DNA of 64,000 nt, taken from positions 186,001 to 250,000 of the forward strand of contig DATAWK010000043.1 in the NCBI GenBank assembly GCA_036267255.1, written 5' to 3'. A program made the translations under genes and the position numbers. Positions 19,792-28,743 of this stretch are shown here, one piece after another; position 1 is the first letter of the stretch, and every line of letters begins with the position of its first letter. Origin of the DNA: DATAWK01 sp036267255 (GTDB lineage: Bacteria > Acidobacteriota > Terriglobia > Terriglobales > Acidobacteriaceae). A model generated the notes under the pieces. That model saw nothing but the letters and a program-made list of their open reading frames with translations, made no database searches and was not told where the DNA came from.

Positions 19792-19948
19792 AATTTGTCT
19801 CCAGGAAAGCTCTTTGCCGGGCGCCGCGGCGAAGAGCGTTTTACCGGTTCATTGTTCCGATTTTGATTTGTTCTCAATTGAGGCATTTCAAAACCTCGAC
19901 GTAATTGGTAGCAGAATCGCACAACTAGGTATATTGATCCGCGTCCGT

Positions 19949-19998
19949 TTCGCTTTCTCACCGCGATGGTCTCGTTGTTCTTTGGACAATCTAGTAAG
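19949..19998 (-). repeat. Upstream element shared by two minus-strand genes (copy 1)
   Basis: About 50 bases, with CTCACCGCGATG, GTTGTTCTTTG and ATCTA in fixed spacing, recur at 23728-23778. Each copy lies upstream of a minus-strand gene: 158 bases before the secreted-protein gene here, 24 bases before TonB receptor 1 there. It may be a shared operator or promoter. Confidence 0.5.
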
Positions 19999-20245
19999 TA
20001 TCCCCTGGCAGAGCCGGGGGCTTTCAAGTGTGAGCCGCCTTGACGGTGGCAGGTCATTGCTGTCGGCCTCGAAAATGTCCACAACCTTGCCGGCATCTGT
20101 TTTGACACGTGGCTTATCTGCATGGACGATTCCGGTCATAGCAATCGCACACGCCGCATTCCCTGTTATTCTCCACAAAATGCGAACCGCATTTACATAT
20201 TCTCCAACAGCCTTGTTGACTCCACTTATCTTTGGTCTCCCCATC

Positions 20246-20290
20246 TAAAATAAAAACAGCAGCCGGACAGTCGGAGAAATCCAGCTGCTG
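20246..20290 (-). terminator. Rho-independent terminator of TonB receptor 1
   Basis: On the minus strand, 37 bases after the receptor stop, CAGCAGC pairs with GCTGCTG (20284-20290 and 20258-20264), an inner GGA/TCC extends the stem, and a U-run TTTTTATTTTA follows. Confidence 0.75.
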
Positions 20291-20326
20291 CTTGGGAAAA
20301 ACAACTCCCGAATGGATGAACTGTTT

Positions 20327-23300
20327 TTAGAACGCGTACTTCAGTGAAAGTTGAATGCTGCGTGGATTACTGACCACACCTGTGATCTGACCAAAGTTTG
20401 CGTCAGTCATGCCAGCATCTGGCTGACTATAGGAAGCAATGTTGAAGGCATTGAAGATGTCTCCACGGAAGTCGACGTGCTGCTCATGCCAAATCCCGAA
20501 GGTCTTGGCAACGGACATGTCAATATTCTGGAAGCTGGGTTGGCGAAGTGTGCCGGGGCGAACATCGCCGAAGGCATTGTTCGGCTGCTGACTGTAGACG
20601 CAAGTCCCATTGTTCTGGTTGGGACCGCAGGAGGTACCTTGCACTTGTGTTCCGTAATACGCGTTAATGGAACGATGGACGACTTTGAGCGGAAGGTTCT
20701 GGTTCGGCCTTGCCGCGCCTGTATATGCATTCACCAGGGTCGAATAGTTCGCCGGTGAACCAACCGTGAGCGGGAACCCGGAATAATAGGCTTGGGCGCC
20801 GCTGAGTTTCCAGCCGCCAAGGAGAGAGTTCACCGCGTAGTTCCAGCTGGAACCGAACATCCTTCCCTGGCCAAAGGGCAGGTCGTATTCGCCTGTCACG
20901 GATATGTTTTGACGGGTGTCGAAGCCGGCTGGCCCCCATTCATCCGCTGTATCGTAAATACTCTGCTGATAGTATTGGTTGCTATTATTATTGCTTGTGC
21001 CATAGAAGCCAATATCATTAGTCAGCGCTTTGGACCAGGTATAGTTCGCAGTCAGTTCCAGCCCAGAGGTTAAATGCTGTCTGAAAACCGCCTGCAATGC
21101 GTTGTAGTTACTATCGCCTTCTGTGTTGGTGATTTTGGCAACGCCGTTCACTCCGACGATATTGACATACGGTTGCGGCGCCGTCACCGAGGGCGCCTGA
21201 TTGCCCCAATAGGGAACGGTCAGATGGTGTCCGAGGATACCCACATAGCCCACCTGGAACGATGCCGATGGAGTGATCTCATATTCGGTCGTCAAACTGA
21301 GTTCCTGGGTTGAGGATGGTTTCAGGTCCTTTGGCCATATATAAAACGTGGTTGTGGGTACCTGCGTGGTTGGGAAACCATTCGCCGCCAGAAAGAACTT
21401 GCCCGGGTTATATACCCCACCCGCAGCGCTTGGAGTTACACCGATTTGCTCAAAGTCGGTATGGAACGGTGGATTTTGGGTCAAGCGGAGGTTGGCGCCC
21501 GTACCTTCCAGGTAGCTGGAGATACCGTACCCTCCACGGATGACCGTGCGTGGCGTTGGCTGAAATGCAAAGCCAAGACGCGGCTGGAACTGGGCGTAGT
21601 AGGGATTGTAGAGCGCGCGGCTATTGCCGTCTACGCCCGCATACTCAATTTGTTTTGTCTGCATGTTGACGTTCGCCATCTTATTGTTGACTTCGTAGAT
21701 GGGTTGATCGAATTCCCAGCGAATACCGAGATTCAAGGTGAGATTCGGATTTACCTTGAAATCGTCCTGGGCAAAGATTCCATCGCGCCATTGGCGTTGT
21801 CCGGTCCTTCCCGTCACAGCGCCGATCTGTACATCGTCCGCGCGATCCGTCACAAAATCCGCGAACGGATAGAGGGCGCTACTGGATGCGAAGGGGTTGG
21901 CAGTGTACACGCCGCTATAGGCGAAGTTCCCCAATTCGCCATCATTGCCTGGGTAGAAGCTGTTCTGCTGGTAGCGGAGAAATTCGCCGCCGAACTTGAA
22001 GAGATGCCGCCCCCTTTGCCAGGTAAGGTTGTCCGAATACCCAAAGACATTGTCGATAAATATTTCCGGGGAAGGGTTGGCGCCGAAGCCGTTGGGATAG
22101 CCCGTCGCATTCTGAACGCTCATGGTTTGCGCACTGAAACCCGCGGTCTGTTGCGGATTGCTGGGAATGCCGACGAGCTGATTGCCAGTGAGCCCGAAGA
22201 TACCGCTAGGGTCCGTGGTAACGCCGTTGTTAAAGCGGATGCGCCCATAGTTCGCACTGAACAGGTTCACAATCGAAGGTGAGAAGGTGTGGGTCCACTC
22301 GGAATCGAAAAAGTGGTCCGGATAGTTGTCGGCGATAGGAAAATATACAGGCAATGGCTCGACGGTTTGACCATCCTGTGCATATCCCTGCGTATACCGG
22401 AACGTCATCACGTCGCTGGTGCGAAAGTGCCAGTCAACCTTGGCATCTCCTTGATCATTTCTGGTAAAAAAGCCGCTTGGTCCCACGAAGTTGTTATAAA
22501 TTCCCAAAGGATCGCTGGTAGCCACGCAGCCGGGTGATCCAGGGCAGGTGGGATAGGCCTTGGGGTTGCTGAGGAGATATCTCGCGACCGGATTGTTGAC
22601 GGGGACCTGATTGTTTGCGTAGGGAACGGGCTGTCCATTGGGGCCAACTTTCGTTGTGTCATACAACTGGATCCCAAGGACTGATTTGATGGCGGAAAAG
22701 TCTCCCTTGAGGAAGGCCGCGGGAGCCTGACTGTTCGTCGTCAGCCCGGCCGAGTGCTTGCGAAGCGCCTCATAATCGACAAAGAAGAACAACTTGTCCT
22801 TGAGGATCGGGCCACCAAAGGTCCCGCCAAACAGCGTCTGCGTATATGGGTTTATCGGAACAGGAACGACGTTGTTGTCGTTGCCCCAACTGTTGGCATC
22901 GAGCCTTTGGTTCTGTAGAAAGCCGAAGGCGCTGCCATGCAACTGATTGCCGCCGCTCTTCATAACGGCCAGGATAGTGCCACCGTTCACGTTACCGAAC
23001 TCAGCGTTGGCGTTGGAGGAGATGACACGCAGCTGGGCCAGTGAATCCGGGCTGGGATTGTAACCAATCGTGTTATTGAGGTTTTCGTTGATTTCCTGAC
23101 CGTCCAGCAAATAGTTGTTCGACTGCTGGCGGTTGCCGTTGGCGGAGATTTCGTTGCCTGCATCCACGGCGCGCTCGGTTGAGTCAGGTCCACCGAAAGA
23201 ATTGAAACCCGGCGCAACGGCGCCTGGCGTATACACCGCCAATTGGGAGAAGTCGCGGCCATTCAGCGGAATGCTATTGATGGTGTTTTCCGTAAATGTT

Positions 23301-23704
23301 TCGCCGAGGGTCGCGCTTTCCGTGTTCAGAATCGGCTGCATCTGCTCCGACACCTGCACGGTCGTGGTTGCTACGCCAATAGAGAGCGCCAGATCTATCT
23401 TCGCCGTCTGATCGATTTCCAGCGAGAAGGGACCATAGTCGGCAGTCTTGAACCCGGCGGCTGCCACAGACACGGTGTAGTTTCCAATTTGCAGGAAACG
23501 GATGGAATAGCCACCCGTGGAATTGGTTGTGTCGGTTGTTTTAACGTTCGTGGCAATGTTGGTTGCGGTAACGGTCGCCCCCTGCACGATGGCGCCCGAT
23601 GGATCTGTAATGGTGCCGCGGATGTCTCCGGTGATGGTCTGCGCTACGCCTGAGATACAAGCGGCGAGCGAAAAGCATAATACCCATATGGAAATGCGTC
23701 TCAT
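20327..23704 (-). CDS. TonB-dependent receptor 1 (Oar-like, carboxypeptidase-regulatory-like N-terminus)
   Basis: 1,125 residues with signal peptide (WVLCFSLAACISGVAQ). Residues 22-110 form a carboxypeptidase-regulatory-like domain (ITGDIRGTITDPSGAIVQGA). The plug follows (SIPLNGRDFSQLAVYTPG, NYLLDGQEINENL, GGTILAVMKSGGNQLHGSAF), then a barrel of about 800 residues ending in IQLSLKYAF with the terminal Phe needed for outer-membrane insertion. Such proteins import oligosaccharides or other large nutrients using TonB energy; the substrate is not readable. GGAGG precedes the ATG. A LytTR-like direct repeat about 210 bases upstream and the neighbouring two-component system suggest its regulation. 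Confidence 0.95.
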   Translation of the reverse strand: MRRISIWVLCFSLAACISGVAQTITGDIRGTITDPSGAIVQGATVTATNIATNVKTTDTTNSTGGYSIRFLQIGNYTVSVAAAGFKTADYGPFSLEIDQTAKIDLALSIGVATTTVQVSEQMQPILNTESATLGETFTENTINSIPLNGRDFSQLAVYTPGAVAPGFNSFGGPDSTERAVDAGNEISANGNRQQSNNYLLDGQEINENLNNTIGYNPSPDSLAQLRVISSNANAEFGNVNGGTILAVMKSGGNQLHGSAFGFLQNQRLDANSWGNDNNVVPVPINPYTQTLFGGTFGGPILKDKLFFFVDYEALRKHSAGLTTNSQAPAAFLKGDFSAIKSVLGIQLYDTTKVGPNGQPVPYANNQVPVNNPVARYLLSNPKAYPTCPGSPGCVATSDPLGIYNNFVGPSGFFTRNDQGDAKVDWHFRTSDVMTFRYTQGYAQDGQTVEPLPVYFPIADNYPDHFFDSEWTHTFSPSIVNLFSANYGRIRFNNGVTTDPSGIFGLTGNQLVGIPSNPQQTAGFSAQTMSVQNATGYPNGFGANPSPEIFIDNVFGYSDNLTWQRGRHLFKFGGEFLRYQQNSFYPGNDGELGNFAYSGVYTANPFASSSALYPFADFVTDRADDVQIGAVTGRTGQRQWRDGIFAQDDFKVNPNLTLNLGIRWEFDQPIYEVNNKMANVNMQTKQIEYAGVDGNSRALYNPYYAQFQPRLGFAFQPTPRTVIRGGYGISSYLEGTGANLRLTQNPPFHTDFEQIGVTPSAAGGVYNPGKFFLAANGFPTTQVPTTTFYIWPKDLKPSSTQELSLTTEYEITPSASFQVGYVGILGHHLTVPYWGNQAPSVTAPQPYVNIVGVNGVAKITNTEGDSNYNALQAVFRQHLTSGLELTANYTWSKALTNDIGFYGTSNNNSNQYYQQSIYDTADEWGPAGFDTRQNISVTGEYDLPFGQGRMFGSSWNYAVNSLLGGWKLSGAQAYYSGFPLTVGSPANYSTLVNAYTGAARPNQNLPLKVVHRSINAYYGTQVQGTSCGPNQNNGTCVYSQQPNNAFGDVRPGTLRQPSFQNIDMSVAKTFGIWHEQHVDFRGDIFNAFNIASYSQPDAGMTDANFGQITGVVSNPRSIQLSLKYAF

Positions 23705-23727
23705 CTGTCCTCCAAATATGAAATGTT

Positions 23728-23778
23728 CAGCTTCCTCACCGCGATGATCAGGTTGTTCTTTGAGCCATCTATCAGGGA
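23728..23778 (-). repeat. Upstream element shared by two minus-strand genes (copy 2)
   Basis: Second copy of the element at 19949-19998, with CTCACCGCGATG and GTTGTTCTTTG conserved. It lies directly upstream of the TonB receptor 1 start. Confidence 0.5.
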
Positions 23779-23915
23779 ACGATGTACAACTCTATCGTCG
23801 CGGTCTACTAGCGTTCCGCTTTCGGCGTTTCGAGCAGCCTAAGTAAACGCACTCTTTAATGGGGAGGCTATTACCTATTCGCCGTGCTCGTTCGGGCCTT
23901 TCTGCGGGACGAATG

Positions 23916-23945
23916 ATTTGTGCGATGAGTCGCATGTTTTGTGCG
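23916..23945. promoter_or_regulatory. Candidate LytTR-type direct repeat upstream of TonB receptor 1
   Basis: ATTTGTGCG (23916-23924) and TTTTGTGCG (23937-23945) are direct repeats 21 bases apart start to start, the spacing known for LytTR-domain regulators. A 58-base block around them (23903-23960) is about 65 percent identical to 24968-25025 upstream of the LytS/LytTR operon. Confidence 0.5.
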
Positions 23946-24073
23946 CCAAACCGAGGACGCTCCATGCTGCACTTGAACGAGATACACGACCGCAACCGAG
24001 AATTGATATCGAGATTCAACTCCTCAGGTTGGTTCAACTCGCTCTTGCTGGGGCTGAGATCGTGACCCAGCGA

Positions 24074-24579
24074 TCAGAGGAGATAAGGCACCAGGGCAGA
24101 TGTCTGATGAGCATAGGTGGCGTACGTCTCGCCGAACTACGAACGCATCCACTGATCCTCCATGCGGAGCCTGATCCAAAACGCGAAGAAGAAGAGAACG
24201 AAAACGATGAACCCGCGCACTTGGGAGAGAGCAATCGCGATGCCAAGAAGCCCGGTCAGAACGCCGGTGTAGATGGGGTGACGGACCACGGCATAGGGAC
24301 CGGTGGTGATCAGTTCGTGGCCCTACTTAATGGTGACGGCAGCTCCCAGCAGCCAGAATGGCAAAAGCCAACCGGCCAGAGCTGGAGGTAAAGCCATTGC
24401 AGCGGGATGCGCGTTGTCGAGAGGAAGACGATTGCGATCAGGAAGGTGAAGACGCGCAGAATGCGCGAGGCAGCCGGCTCGAGGCGCTGGGTGGTTTTGG
24501 TATTGGCAGCTTTGATCTGCCAGTAGACAAGAAAGAAAATCCAGACCACAGGAAAGAAAGATTTGTAGAACCAAAGCAT
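24074..24579 (-). pseudogene. Isoprenylcysteine carboxylmethyltransferase-like protein, broken
   Basis: The N-terminal frame from the ATG at 24579 reads FFPVVWIFFLVYWQIKAAN and more hydrophobic helices. After a frameshift near 24330 and an in-frame TAG, a second frame carries the family signature GHELITTGPYAVVRHPIYTG and helix FIVFVLFFFAFWIRL, another TAG, then FGETYATYAH and LVPYLL. About 20 residues between the two parts are missing compared with intact relatives. Three lesions make it non-functional. The family methylates membrane-associated or small substrates. Confidence 0.75.
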
Positions 24580-24634
24580 TCAAGACCTCTGGGCGCTTGT
24601 ATGAGATGGCTGCTGTTTCGGATCGACGTTTGCC

Positions 24635-24751
24635 TCAGGCTACGGCTGCAGCCGTAGCTGGTTGGGGGAAGGGTTGGAAGCTCTCTCCGCTGCGCCACAT
24701 GCTGTGTAGCATTACGGCCAGTTTGCGGGCCACCGCCATGATGGCTCGTTT
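24635..24751 (-). mobile_element. C-terminal fragment of an IS110-family transposase
   Basis: The minus strand reads KRAIMAVARKLAVMLHSMWR followed by SGESFQPF and a stop at 24635, the typical end of IS110/IS116/IS902 transposases. A TAG interrupts the frame just upstream at 24752. A perfect 18-base palindrome CTACGGCTGCAGCCGTAG lies at 24640-24657, inside the last codons. The 220 bases before the two-component operon hold more minus-strand debris that I cannot assign. Confidence 0.65.
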
Positions 24752-24980
24752 CTAGCCCCAACCTGTTTCCATGAAGATCGCATCGAAATCCCTCCAAAAA
24801 TGTCGGCGCTACCAACGCTGTCCATAAGCCATCTCGGTAGGGTCTTCTGTTCTTTGCGTCTTTCTTCAGTCGGATCTGCAAATCGACGACCTATGAGACT
24901 GAAAACGTTGTCGAATTCGACCGTGCTTAGAGCCTAGTTCAGCGAAGTTGCTAAGTCGGACCTAATCTGCCGGTCGATTG

Positions 24981-25010
24981 AGAAATGCGATGAACTGAAG
25001 GATTTGTGCG
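24981..25010. promoter_or_regulatory. Candidate LytTR-type repeat upstream of the two-component operon
   Basis: ATTTGTGCG at 25002-25010 and a degenerate AGAAATGCG at 24981-24989 keep the 21-base spacing of the site at 23916-23945, and the flanks (GCGATGA, GTGCGCCA) match too. It ends 46 bases before the histidine-kinase ATG, so autoregulation is likely if the site is real. Confidence 0.45.
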
Positions 25011-25056
25011 CCAGGCCGTGGAATGCCGATTCGTCAGCTAAGCTAAAATCCTAATC

Positions 25057-26136
25057 ATGAAACGAGATAGCGTCCCGCATCTACGGTCCTTCTGGCAAAT
25101 CCAGATCATTGGATGGGGCTGCTTTTATCTTTTCAACCTTCTGGAATCCATTCATTTCTTCTTGACTAAGCGTGTGCATGTCGATGAAGAGACGGTGCCC
25201 ATCGTCTTCATGTTCCTGGGAAGTTGTGCCCTGCGCCCTTTTTGCCGTTGGCTGCTGCGGCAATCGCAGTCCTGGATCGCTTTTGAATTGAAAGCAGCCG
25301 CGGCGGCCATGGTCACATCCATTCCCGCAGGCTGCGCAGCCTGCCTCATTTTGCAAATTTTCTATCCTGTGCCCTGGCACGCTTTGGTTGCAACTATATT
25401 GTGGTCTTTTTTCATTCTCTTCATGTGGTGCAGTCTGTACTTCAGCATTAAGCAATGGCAGCAATCGAGCATGGACAAGGAGCGGTTGCTTCGCGCCGAG
25501 TCTGAGGTCAGAGAGGCGCGCCTGCTTGCACTTCGCTATCAGTTGAATCCACACTTCCTGTTCAATTCGCTCAATGCGGTCTCCACTCTCGTTCTGGATG
25601 GGAACGCCCCTGCGGCCACTCGGATGCTGGCGCAGATCGGAGATCTTCTTCGCACAAGCCTTGATTCCGAAATCACAGCAGAGGTAGCGCTTTCCCAGGA
25701 ACTGGCCTTTACCGAAGGGTACCTGGCGATCGAGCAAACAAGGCTGGGGGAGCGGCTGAAAATCGATATGGCTGTTCCATCGGAAACGCGGGATGCGCTG
25801 GTGCCGACTATGTTGCTCCAGCCGCTAGTTGAAAACGCAGTACGCCACGGCGTGGCACCGCTTACCGAGGGCGGGAAGATCGTGATCAAAAGCACGCTTC
25901 ACGAGGGCCGCTTGCGAATTGTCATTGAAAACTCTGGTAGACGAGATGCTAGAGAGCGCCAGGGGAACGTAAATGGAATTGGCCTTAGCAATACCGCAGA
26001 ACGCTTGAAAACAATTTACGGAAAGAACTACACATTCTCTATGGAGTGGCCGGAAAGTGGCGGTTGCGAAGTCACGGTGGAACTGCCCTTCCGAAGCATC
26101 GCGTCCCAGCAGGAGGTTTTGTCGTGCGCGCAATGA
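25057..26136 (+). CDS. LytS/YehU-type sensor histidine kinase
   Basis: 359 residues. Four hydrophobic helices occupy residues 12-130 (IQIIGWGCFYLFNLL, VFMFLGSCALRPF, AAAAMVTSIPAGCAACLIL, ALVATILWSFFILFMWCSLYF). The His_kinase domain follows a short coiled segment; phospho-acceptor His166 lies in LNPHFLFNSLN, Asn260 of the N-box in LQPLVENAVRHG, and the ATP-lid glycines in NGIGLSNTAERL. The sensed signal must act through the membrane helices, as no extracytoplasmic domain exists. It overlaps the response-regulator gene and is its cognate kinase. Confidence 0.95.
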   Translation: MKRDSVPHLRSFWQIQIIGWGCFYLFNLLESIHFFLTKRVHVDEETVPIVFMFLGSCALRPFCRWLLRQSQSWIAFELKAAAAAMVTSIPAGCAACLILQIFYPVPWHALVATILWSFFILFMWCSLYFSIKQWQQSSMDKERLLRAESEVREARLLALRYQLNPHFLFNSLNAVSTLVLDGNAPAATRMLAQIGDLLRTSLDSEITAEVALSQELAFTEGYLAIEQTRLGERLKIDMAVPSETRDALVPTMLLQPLVENAVRHGVAPLTEGGKIVIKSTLHEGRLRIVIENSGRRDARERQGNVNGIGLSNTAERLKTIYGKNYTFSMEWPESGGCEVTVELPFRSIASQQEVLSCAQ

Positions 26137-26882
26137 TTGTGGACGACGAACCGTTGGCGCGGCGCGGCGTCGCCCTTAGACTGCGTAAATTCAGAAATGT
26201 CGAAATCATTGGAGAATGCGGGGACGGTTCGTCTGCAGTAGAGAAAATCCTGGAATTAGCGCCAGATATCGTATTTCTCGATGTCGAAATGCCAGAAATG
26301 AACGGATTCGACGTCCTCCGCGCGCTGCCGAGGGAAAACCTGCCCGGCGTCATTTTTCTGACAGCGTATGAAAAACATGCAGTACAGGCATTTGAAGTTC
26401 ACGCGTTGGATTATCTTCTGAAGCCAGTGGACGATGTACGCTTCGCGGCTGCCATCTGCCGAGCGCAAAAAACGGTAGATTCGGCCCTGAAGTCCACGAT
26501 GGCCGCGCGTGTCCTGGGAATGCTCGACCGGACGTTGGAGAAGTGGGCCTCTCGTTTTGCAGTGCAAACTGGGTCCCGCATTCAAATCGTGCTTGCGGAA
26601 GACGTCGAGTGGATTGGGGCAGCAGGCGATTATGCGGAACTGCACGTCAGCGGTCGGTGTTACTTATTACGCGAAACGATGACTTCCCTGGAGCAGAGAC
26701 TCGACCCATCAAAATTCCTTCGCATCCATCGTTCCCGAATCGTGCAAACAGAAAGCATTCTGGAGTTGTCTTCCATCGAAAATAGGGAATTCAACGTGAG
26801 GCTTTCAGACGGCTCCCAACACCGTTCTAGCCGAACCTATGCCGTCAATCTCGAACATTGGTTGTCATCTAACCGGCCCTGA
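26124..26882 (+). CDS. LytTR-family response regulator
   Basis: 252 residues from the GTG at 26124, chosen because AGGAGG ends seven bases upstream; an ATG at 26133 would give an ATGA overlap with the kinase stop but sits too far from the ribosome site. The receiver has the acidic pair Asp7-Asp8, phospho-acceptor Asp53 (VFLDVEMPEMNG), Thr in FLTAYE and Lys in YLLKPVDD. The LytTR DNA-binding domain covers about 150-250 (IQIVLAEDVEWIGAAGDYAE, FLRIHRSRIVQ, RTYAVNLE). It should bind direct repeats such as those at 23916 and 24981 and control its own operon and TonB receptor 1. Confidence 0.95.
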   Translation: MRAMIVDDEPLARRGVALRLRKFRNVEIIGECGDGSSAVEKILELAPDIVFLDVEMPEMNGFDVLRALPRENLPGVIFLTAYEKHAVQAFEVHALDYLLKPVDDVRFAAAICRAQKTVDSALKSTMAARVLGMLDRTLEKWASRFAVQTGSRIQIVLAEDVEWIGAAGDYAELHVSGRCYLLRETMTSLEQRLDPSKFLRIHRSRIVQTESILELSSIENREFNVRLSDGSQHRSSRTYAVNLEHWLSSNRP

Positions 26883-27264
26883 TCCAATTTTTATTTTCTT
26901 AAATACTGATAAGCCTTAGCATCATGTTCTCAATGCGTGTCGCGATATAGCTCTTGACGCGGCAGAGATCGCCCCAACCTGAATGGACCGTGCTCCTCGA
27001 TTCATGAGGCCTGCGAGGGATTCTGAGCAGGCAACCTTCTTCGTTGATTAATCCTGAAATGTCGGCTTTCGTTAACCAGCGCCTGTCCAGAATGATCGTT
27101 GAATCTCAGCACCCTCATCGGCACCCCAAATCGTGCGAAATCCATAAATTCGAGCCAAGGCCTCTGCCGCGCAAGTGCAGGGATCAAACATCGCATCAGA
27201 GAAATCTTCTAATGCTCCGGATCAAGGGGATTTTCGTCTAGCTGGCTGATTTGGATGCGAATTT

Positions 27265-27311
27265 AAAACAGGGAATTATCGGACGATTATCAGGGAATCG
27301 CATTTCCCTGT
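27265..27311 (+). repeat. Third, partial copy of the dispersed CAGGGAA repeat
   Basis: AACAGGGAATTATC, then ATCAGGGAA, then TTCCCTGTTA follow with the same order and spacing as 63592-63642 and 18724-18774. The rest of the element is absent. Confidence 0.65.
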
Positions 27312-27339
27312 TATCCAGTCAAGTCTGAGTTGTGTGCTC

Positions 27340-27364
27340 ATCACGCTGGCGAGACCAGCGTGAT
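27340..27364. terminator. Perfect hairpin, possible terminator
   Basis: ATCACGCTGG and CCAGCGTGAT pair over ten bases around a five-base loop; the plus strand continues TGTCCTTCTA. No strong U-run, so termination is uncertain. Confidence 0.45.
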
Positions 27365-27839
27365 TGTCCTTCTATGCAATTGATTTTTTAATTTTCAGCA
27401 TGTCGAGATTTCCGATGTCTGTAAGAGGGATCGACGATGCTCGCAAGATTAACGCGAGCTCTGATAGGCAGCTGGCTGGATGTCCGGGACTCTCTGTATC
27501 GATCACAATTCGTGGGATGACCGGATTCGACTTGTCTCGGGCTGCTTTGCTCATCGAGAGAGCACTCCAGCCCCTAAGCTAGGTCAACAATCGGACTGCG
27601 AACGACGGCCTTTTCACAGCCAGTCATGCCGAGGTGCTGTTGTTGCCAGCGCGAAGACTTAGAGCCGCCGTGATCACGTCATGTACAAGTTGCTCGATTG
27701 CGGTGTGGTGTACTGGATAATCTTCACGCTCTTATCGCAATCTTCAGGACTGCTACGCCTTGAAAGATTTGCGAGAACGACATGATTAACCCCATTTTTT
27801 GAGCACGAGAAGACCGGGAAAACTGATTCACTTCCTCTA

Positions 27840-28559
27840 TCAATCTATGGCTTGCTGCACATATCTTCGAAAGGCGGCCTCGAGATGAAGCTGCATCGCC
27901 GCACGGGCGCCCTGAGCATCGCGGGTGTGGATGCGTTTGAAAATGGCGGTGTGTTCCTTCAGCGAATGCGGGCGAGCCTGTGGCGTGAGAAGGAATGTCT
28001 CCATGCCCAGGGACAGTTGGTTACGTATGGCCGAGATAAGGTCGTATAGAAGGGGATTCCCCGAGCAAGCTGCAAGATGAATATGAAAAGCCATGTCGAG
28101 TTTCGCGAAAGATTTTGGATCATCCACAGCTTTGGCCATGCCTTTGAGCAACGTCTTTAGTTCGGTGATTTGTTCAGCAGTTCCCTTCCGTGCCATGTCC
28201 GCAGCAGTTGCCCCTTCCAAAGCGATTCGGACATCCATGAGTTGTTCCAAATCGTGCTTCTCCGTGACGAGCCGCCAGTCAAAGATCTTCCCTAGAAACT
28301 TTGCCCCGTCGCCAGCGACGGATGTGCCTTCTCCTACTCGCGCATTCAGAATACCCACGACGGAAAGGCATCGGAGTGCTTCCCGGAGTGAGGACCGGCC
28401 AACGCCAAAGTCGGCGCACAGGTCTCGCTCCGCGGGCAGTCGCTCGCCGGGCTTCAAATCTCCCTTTGCGATAAGATTCAAAATCTGATGGGCGATGTCT
28501 TCGCAAACTGATATTCGGGATACCGGTTTTAGCCGGGAACGTTTTACTTTAGTTTGCAT
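27840..28559 (-). CDS. FadR-subfamily GntR regulator (FCD domain)
   Basis: 239 residues from the ATG at 28559; longer readings run into the promoter of the divergent permease. The winged helix is SVCEDIAHQILNLIAKGDLK, then GERLPAERDLCADFGVGRSS, LREALRCLSVVGI. The all-helical FCD ligand domain has the metal/effector residues in LDMAFHIHLAACSGN and SLKEHTAIFKRIHTRD. Such proteins sense small carboxylates or sugar acids. It is divergent from an ACS-type permease and close to a sugar-lactonase fusion gene, so an aldonic or uronic acid is the probable effector. A candidate operator lies at 28684-28697. Confidence 0.92.
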   Translation of the reverse strand: MQTKVKRSRLKPVSRISVCEDIAHQILNLIAKGDLKPGERLPAERDLCADFGVGRSSLREALRCLSVVGILNARVGEGTSVAGDGAKFLGKIFDWRLVTEKHDLEQLMDVRIALEGATAADMARKGTAEQITELKTLLKGMAKAVDDPKSFAKLDMAFHIHLAACSGNPLLYDLISAIRNQLSLGMETFLLTPQARPHSLKEHTAIFKRIHTRDAQGARAAMQLHLEAAFRRYVQQAID

Positions 28560-28683
28560 TTTGGTTTTTGTTGTCAAGTTACTCACGGAGCCAGTGTAGC
28601 CCAAGTTCTGCCACGTTCGACTGGTGCCGCCAAGCTGTGGTTGACGGGTACAAGTAGAAATTGCATACTGATTTGTCCAAGAT

Positions 28684-28697
28684 ATTGGTCTGACAAT
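28684..28697. promoter_or_regulatory. Candidate FadR/GntR operator
   Basis: ATTGGTCTGACAAT contains TGGTCTGACAA, one mismatch from the FadR-type core TGGTCNGACCA. It lies between the divergent regulator and permease genes, 46 bases before the permease ATG. Confidence 0.4.
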
Positions 28698-28743
28698 CAG
28701 CACACTGCGTGAAGTGAAGCATCGCAACGTGCGGGAGAGCGTG

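Larger units (their letters stand above)
26883..27839. other. Gene-poor stretch after the two-component operon
   Basis: Apart from the repeat fragment at 27265 and the hairpin at 27340 I find no supportable gene here. Short open frames at 27002-27196 (minus) and 27364-27582 (plus) lack ribosome sites and recognisable motifs. Confidence 0.5.

Noticed and set aside
19888..20244. 118-codon minus-strand ORF after TonB receptor 1
   Set aside because: It starts inside the terminator tail, has no ribosome site and no recognisable domain; a shared regulatory element lies inside it.
23918..24391. 157-codon plus-strand frame
   Set aside because: It is antisense to the methyltransferase remnant, which has clear family motifs on the other strand.
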